From assembly GCA_030637775.1 (NCBI GenBank), contig DAOWFY010000148.1:1-16591 (forward strand): 16,591 bases of DNA, written 5' to 3'. Of this stretch, positions 12,833-16,591 are shown one piece after another. The stretch comes from a bacterium. Lineage in GTDB: Bacteria > Ratteibacteria > UBA8468. A program made the position numbers and the translations under genes. Below the pieces are notes generated by a model, which was given only the letters and a program-made list of their open reading frames with translations, had not been told where the DNA came from and did no database searches. Within the stretch, counting starts at the first letter, position 1. Each line of letters begins with the position of its first letter.

Positions 12833-13834
12833 ATGAAAACTAATAAGCCAGTATTGTTAAGCGGTATATCTCCCAGTGGAAACCTTACTATAGGGAATTA
12901 CATCGGCGCATTAAAAAACTGGGTAGAGATGCAGGAAAAATATGACTGTCTATTTATCGTAGTAGATATGCACGCCATTACTGTGAGACAAGAGCCGGGA
13001 TTGCTTCGTTCTCGTTGTCTATCTTTTATTGCTCAATATCTTGCCTGTGGTATAGATCCAGAAAAAAGCACTCTCTTTGTCCAATCACATGTCAACGCCC
13101 ATACAGAGTTAGCCTGGATTCTCGGATGTTATACTTATATGGGTGAATTGAATAGAATGACTCAATTTAAAGATAAATCAAAAAAACATCCCACCAATAT
13201 CAATGCTGGACTCTATGTGTATCCACTATTGATGGCAGCCGATATATTACTGTATCAAACCGATATCGTACCTATCGGAGATGATCAAAAGCAACACTTA
13301 GAGATAACCAGAGATATCGCTGTCCGTTTTAATAATCTGCATGGAAAGGTATTTAAAATTCCGGAACCCTGCTTTCCTAAAATTGGAGCCAGGATAATGA
13401 GCTTACTTGAACCTGCCCATAAGATGGATAAGTCGGATACAAATAGCAACAATTACGTTGCTTTATTGGATGAACCTTCAATCATTACCAACAAGATAAA
13501 AACAGCGGTAACCGACTCCGGGACCCAGATAAAGACAAGCGAGACAAAACCGGGCATAAGTAATCTGATCGCTATCTACTCTGTTCTTTCGGGAATTACC
13601 CCCAAAGAGGTAGAGAACAATTATATCGGAAAAAACTATATGACATTCAAAAAAGATTTGGCAGAAATGATTGTGGAGAAGTTACGTCCCCTACAGAATG
13701 AGTACAAAAAGCTTATGAAGAACAAAGATTATATCTATGAGATTCTCAAAAAAGGAGCTCAAGAAGCAACAAGGCGTGCTGAAGAAACCTTGAAAAAGGT
13801 CTATGAAAAGGTTGGTTTTATCCTTCCTGCTTAA
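12833..13834 (+). CDS. trpS: Tryptophan--tRNA ligase
   Basis: TrpRS is a class I synthetase that charges tRNA-Trp. Its 333 residues match the compact bacterial form. The start PVLLSGISPSGNLTIGNYIGAL contains the HIGH-type motif as TIGN (19-22). YPLLMAADILLYQTDIVPIGDDQKQHLE is the tryptophan/ATP pocket, and MSLLEPAHKMDKSDTNSNN carries the second signature as KMDKS (197-201) instead of KMSKS. The lysines are kept, so activity is expected; the serine-to-aspartate change is notable. The gene looks AT-richer in codon choice than neighbours such as the oxidoreductase, which could reflect separate history. GAGGT before the ATG serves as ribosome site. The spacing to hisC is only 2 nt. Confidence 0.96.
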   Translation: MKTNKPVLLSGISPSGNLTIGNYIGALKNWVEMQEKYDCLFIVVDMHAITVRQEPGLLRSRCLSFIAQYLACGIDPEKSTLFVQSHVNAHTELAWILGCYTYMGELNRMTQFKDKSKKHPTNINAGLYVYPLLMAADILLYQTDIVPIGDDQKQHLEITRDIAVRFNNLHGKVFKIPEPCFPKIGARIMSLLEPAHKMDKSDTNSNNYVALLDEPSIITNKIKTAVTDSGTQIKTSETKPGISNLIAIYSVLSGITPKEVENNYIGKNYMTFKKDLAEMIVEKLRPLQNEYKKLMKNKDYIYEILKKGAQEATRRAEETLKKVYEKVGFILPA

Positions 13835-13836
13835 TA

Positions 13837-14937
13837 ATGATTGAAAAATTGGTAAGAAAGGTTGTCCTCGGTTTAAAACCATACCAGGCGGGCAAGCCTA
13901 TCTCTCAACTGAAAAGGGAAAGAAAGATTTCTCAGGTTATCAAACTTGCCTCTAATGAAAACCCCCTTCCTCCTTCAGAAAGAGTAATCAAGGTCTTAAA
14001 AGATTCCCTGACAAAAGTTAACCTTTATCCTGACAGCAACGGTTATTATTTAAGAAATGGACTGGCCAAAAAATTAAAATTAAAAAGGGGAAATATCATT
14101 TTAGGTAATGGCTCAAGTGAAATCATCGCGATGGCTCTGGAGACATTTGTCAATCCGGCTGAGGAGATAATTATTGCGGACCCTTCCTTTATTATCTATA
14201 AAGGTCTCATTAAACTAAGAGACGCTGTTCCCGTTTTGATTCCGCTAAAGGATTTCTCCCTTGATCTCTCCGCGATGCTTAAAGCAATCAATAAAAGAAC
14301 GAAAATGATTATCCTCTGTAATCCCAACAATCCTACCGGCACAATTATTAAAAAAGAGGAATTAAAAAAATTTATGAAAAAAGTGCCGGAAAATGTCATC
14401 ATTCTTTCTGATGAGGCTTACCTGGAATATGTGGAAGATAAGGAGTTTAGCTCGGCTTTCCCTTATTTGAAAAGCAAAAAGCCTCTCATTATCACCCGCA
14501 CCTTCGCCAAATCCGCCAGTTTAGCCGGTTTGCGCATTGGCTACGGAATAGCTAAAGGAGAAATCATCGAACAGATGAATAAGGTTCGGCCGCCCTTCAA
14601 TACCTCCTCCTTAGCCCAGGTAGCCGCTCTTGCCGCTTTAAACGATAAAGAGCATCTTGAAAAGACCAGAAAAAATAATCGCGAAGAAAAAAGATATCTC
14701 TACCAGAATTTAAAAAACTTGAGGCTCTCTTACATTCCTACCCAGACCAACTTTATCTGCTTTGACCTGAAAAGGAATGCCAAACTGCTCTGCCGGAGGT
14801 TAGAAGAAGAAGGAGTAATTATTCGGAATATGTCTGCCTTCAATCTCCCGAATTCCTTTGCCCGGGTTACCATCGGGACGCATCAAGAAAATATGCTCTT
14901 TATTAAGAAGTTAAAAAAGGTCCTCATTAAAAAATGA
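13837..14937 (+). CDS. hisC: Histidinol-phosphate aminotransferase
   Basis: HisC is a PLP enzyme that converts imidazole acetol phosphate and glutamate to histidinol phosphate in histidine synthesis. The 366 residues follow aminotransferase class I/II: LASNENPLPPS near the N-terminus, GNGSSEIIAMAL around the cofactor phosphate, CNPNNPTG (161-168), SDEAY with D192 and Y195, and the Schiff-base lysine K225 in RTFAKSASLAGLRIGYG. The family usually reads FSKAYGLAG, so the FAKSASLAG variant could mean broader substrate use, for example with aromatic amino acids. No other his genes are visible. The stop overlaps the pdxJ start by ATGA (14934-14937), coupling it to synthesis of its own cofactor. Confidence 0.88.
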   Translation: MIEKLVRKVVLGLKPYQAGKPISQLKRERKISQVIKLASNENPLPPSERVIKVLKDSLTKVNLYPDSNGYYLRNGLAKKLKLKRGNIILGNGSSEIIAMALETFVNPAEEIIIADPSFIIYKGLIKLRDAVPVLIPLKDFSLDLSAMLKAINKRTKMIILCNPNNPTGTIIKKEELKKFMKKVPENVIILSDEAYLEYVEDKEFSSAFPYLKSKKPLIITRTFAKSASLAGLRIGYGIAKGEIIEQMNKVRPPFNTSSLAQVAALAALNDKEHLEKTRKNNREEKRYLYQNLKNLRLSYIPTQTNFICFDLKRNAKLLCRRLEEEGVIIRNMSAFNLPNSFARVTIGTHQENMLFIKKLKKVLIKK

Positions 14938-15659
14938 AATTAGGGGTTAATATTGACCATATTGCCACATTGCGACAGGCCAGAAAAGGCGAGAAACCGG
15001 ATCCAATAGAGGGTGCTCTCGTCTGTGAAAAGGCAGGGGCTGATTCCATCGTCTGCCATCTTCGTGAGGACAGACGCCATATCCAGGATAAGGACCTTTC
15101 TCTTTTAAAGAAAGTAATAAAAATTCCTCTGAATCTGGAGATGGCAGCTACCGATGAGATAATTAAAATTGCTCTAAAGGAGCAGCCGTCTCAAGTAACC
15201 CTTGTCCCCGAGAAAAGAGAGGAACTAACAACGGAAGGGGGGCTTGATGTAAAGGGAAATCTCGAGCATCTTAAAAAGGTGATTGCAAGATTTAAGAAAG
15301 CCGGTATTTCAGTAAGTCTCTTTGTTGATCCCGAAATCCCTCAGATAAAGGCCTCTAAAGAAGTAGATAGCCAATCTGTAGAACTGCATACCGGAAGCTA
15401 TGCCGAAACCGAAGGGGAGGGCAGAGCCGAAGAACTTAAAAAACTCAGAGAGGCTACGGAATTTGCTATTTCCCTGGGGCTAAAGGTTGATGCCGGTCAC
15501 GGGCTAAATTATGAAAATGTAGTTCCTATCTGCCAGATACCCGGGATTGAAAGATTAAATATCGGTCATTCTATTATTGCTCGCGCTGTCTTTGCAGGAT
15601 TAGAGGAAGCGGTAAAGGAGATGTTAAATCTTTTAGGGGGTGAAAATGCTAACCGATAG
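14934..15659 (+). CDS. pdxJ: Pyridoxine 5'-phosphate synthase
   Basis: PdxJ condenses 3-amino-2-oxopropyl phosphate and 1-deoxy-D-xylulose 5-phosphate into pyridoxine phosphate, the last ring-forming step of DXP-dependent vitamin B6 synthesis. The 241-residue TIM barrel opens with the family signature LGVNIDHIATLRQAR (N6, D8, H9). It continues with VCHLREDRRHIQDKDL (H42, R44, H49), LNLEMAATDE (E69) and VDAGHGLNYENV, and ends in LNIGHSIIARAVFAGLEEAV, a phosphate-binding and helix-8 region. All residues I know to matter are present. It overlaps hisC by 4 nt and the next gene by 14 nt. The presence of PdxJ implies the organism uses the DXP pathway rather than PdxS/PdxT. Confidence 0.96.
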   Translation: MKLGVNIDHIATLRQARKGEKPDPIEGALVCEKAGADSIVCHLREDRRHIQDKDLSLLKKVIKIPLNLEMAATDEIIKIALKEQPSQVTLVPEKREELTTEGGLDVKGNLEHLKKVIARFKKAGISVSLFVDPEIPQIKASKEVDSQSVELHTGSYAETEGEGRAEELKKLREATEFAISLGLKVDAGHGLNYENVVPICQIPGIERLNIGHSIIARAVFAGLEEAVKEMLNLLGGENANR

Positions 15660-15975
15660 TAAAGTTAGATTAATTTGTCGCCGGATGTTTAAGGATGCGC
15701 CGATACAGATTATTCGCGGTACTGTGGTAGAGGAAACCAACAATTATTTGAAGATTGAAGGAAAACTCTATCAGCAGGTGATTGATGAGGATACAGGGAA
15801 GAAGACCGAGAAACCCATTGATAAAGAGAATAAGACTATCTTTGTCCCTTTCCATTCAATAAGGTTTGGGGAGGTAATTGAAGAGGGAACAGAATCCGAA
15901 ATCCTTGACAGAGAAGCAAAGAGAGAAAAACCCCTCACCAGGACCGAAATTAAGGAAGAGGAGGGGATTCTCTAA
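15646..15975 (+). CDS. Small conserved-looking protein, possible Sm-like fold
   Basis: The protein has 109 residues and I do not recognise a named family. ATG 15646 is preferred because AGGGGG (15635-15640) lies 5 nt upstream; an in-frame GTG at 15640 is part of that ribosome site. The N-terminal part, VRLICRRMFKDAPIQIIRGTVVEETNNYLKIEGKLY, and the later KTIFVPFHSIRFGEVIEE look like short beta strands around a charged linker (QQVIDEDTGKKTEKPIDKENK). This resembles the two halves of an Sm/LSm-like barrel, but it is only a visual impression. The C-terminus is acidic and basic and likely disordered. It overlaps pdxJ by 14 nt and the HIT gene by 1 nt (TAATG), so it belongs to the same transcript. 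Confidence 0.7.
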   Translation: MLTDSKVRLICRRMFKDAPIQIIRGTVVEETNNYLKIEGKLYQQVIDEDTGKKTEKPIDKENKTIFVPFHSIRFGEVIEEGTESEILDREAKREKPLTRTEIKEEEGIL

Positions 15976-16394
15976 TGGACAAATGTATTTTCTGTCAGAT
16001 TGCCAGCCATCACATACCGGCCGATGTAATTTCAGAGAGTGATGATGTTATGGCATTTGCGGACATCAATCCTGCAACAAAGGGACATATCCTTGTGATT
16101 CCCAAGAGCCACACCACAAACCTGTTCGACATAGATGAGGCTTTATTTATCAAGGTTCTTCAGTTAGCGAAGCGAATTGTCAGGATAATGCCGGAGGCAC
16201 TTGGTTGCTCGGGCGTAAATCTATTTCATTCTGCTGGAGAGTCCGCCTGGCAGGAGGTAATGCATTTCCACCTGCACATTGTTCCTCGCTACAACAAAGA
16301 GGAACTGCGTAGACCCTTTGTTTCCACTCCCGCCAACAAGGCAGAACTAAAAGAGATAGCCTCAGCCCTCAGCCAGAAACTCGGCAATAAATAA
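15975..16394 (+). CDS. HIT-family nucleotide hydrolase/transferase
   Basis: The 139-residue histidine-triad protein has HFHLHIVP (97-104), with the active histidines H97, H99 and H101. CIFC near the start (C4, C7) and H46, with H97, form the common HIT zinc site. FADINPATKGHILVIPKSH matches the family's nucleotide-binding start. Bacterial members of the HinT/YcfF class cleave phosphoramidates such as AMP-lysine or act on dinucleotides; which one applies here is not clear. The ATG overlaps the preceding stop by one base. It is the last gene of the long plus-strand run and converges on a permease gene 24 nt away. Confidence 0.94.
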   Translation: MDKCIFCQIASHHIPADVISESDDVMAFADINPATKGHILVIPKSHTTNLFDIDEALFIKVLQLAKRIVRIMPEALGCSGVNLFHSAGESAWQEVMHFHLHIVPRYNKEELRRPFVSTPANKAELKEIASALSQKLGNK

Positions 16395-16404
16395 AGAATT
16401 GCCT

Positions 16405-16423
16405 AATAAAGGAAATCTTTATT
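16405..16423. terminator. Weak A/T-rich hairpin between convergent genes
   Basis: AATAAAG (16405-16411) pairs with CTTTATT (16417-16423) around GAAAT. The symmetrical stem could act on both strands where two genes converge, and its right arm overlaps the end of the minus-strand gene. It is low in GC and has no U-run, so termination strength is doubtful. Confidence 0.3.
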
Positions 16424-16591
16424 TCATCAGCAATCCTATTCCCGTTAAGAAGGTAATGCCATAGACAATGTAACTGAATACCTTTCCTGAAATTTTTTTA
16501 TTCAGCCAGGCTCCTAATAAGGTTCCTCCTATTACCCAGGGTATCAGGCGAACGCTTTCTAAAATTGTCTTTTGGGTAATGATATTACCGG
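16419..16591 (-). CDS. TauE/SafE-type permease, C-terminal end (partial)
   Basis: The minus-strand reading frame enters from the right edge and gives 56 residues before TAA (16421-16419). It reads GNIITQKTILESVRLIPWV, then IGGTLLGAWLNKKISGKVFSYIVYGITFLTGIGLLMK. That is the usual last part of a TauE/SafE (sulfite exporter-like) membrane protein: a glycine-rich loop GGTLLGAWL, a short basic stretch and a final hydrophobic helix. Family members export or import sulfonates and other small anions. With only the end visible, family membership is likely but not certain, and the substrate is unknown. It faces the HIT gene tail to tail. Confidence 0.7.
   Translation of the reverse strand, partial: GNIITQKTILESVRLIPWVIGGTLLGAWLNKKISGKVFSYIVYGITFLTGIGLLMK

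Noticed and set aside
1-16591. CRISPR arrays, tRNA or rRNA genes, insertion sequences
   Set aside because: I found no regularly spaced direct repeats, cloverleaf sequences, rRNA segments or transposase genes.

Overview
The window is a dense bacterial chromosome segment of moderate GC content, with genes close-packed and often overlapping. It carries a bacterial FMN riboswitch, bacterial-type LeuRS and TrpRS, NusB, PdxJ, a pseudopilin with an H-X9-DG tail, and short palindromic repeats both between and inside genes. I associate that mix with under-sampled Gram-negative candidate phyla such as Omnitrophota, but the sequence alone does not fix the taxon.

Layout: (1) 1-848, the end of an MscS-type channel gene, then a small membrane protein with its own promoter and a repeat-bearing leader. 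(2) 900-5110, a minus-strand operon read as small membrane protein > pseudopilin > nfo (endonuclease IV) > leuS, coupled by two ATGA overlaps and a 1-nt gap. (3) 5111-5374, a compact divergent control region: a minus-strand promoter that leaves almost no leader, a plus-strand promoter, an FMN riboswitch and its terminator. (4) 5375-16394, thirteen co-directional genes: ribD, ribE, ribBA, ribH, a structured 106-nt gap, nusB, a flippase-like membrane protein, a Gfo/Idh/MocA oxidoreductase, an M18 aminopeptidase, trpS, hisC, pdxJ, a possible Sm-like small protein and a HIT hydrolase. (5) 16419-16591, the end of a convergent TauE/SafE-type permease gene.

The rib genes encode every dedicated enzyme from GTP and ribulose 5-phosphate to riboflavin; only the phosphatase is absent, as is usual, and RibF is not seen. 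The riboswitch should stop transcription when FMN is plentiful. No convincing promoter or terminator was seen between ribH and the HIT gene, so the riboswitch may influence unrelated housekeeping genes. HisC needs pyridoxal phosphate and PdxJ makes its precursor; the two genes overlap.

The best leads are: an unrecognised long RNA hairpin (8835-8918) that replaces a ribosome binding site in front of nusB; palindromic elements inserted in frame in ribD (two) and probably leuS (one), with a further palindrome forming the variable arm of the riboswitch, reminiscent of Rickettsia palindromic elements; and the back-to-back promoters with a nearly leaderless small membrane gene.
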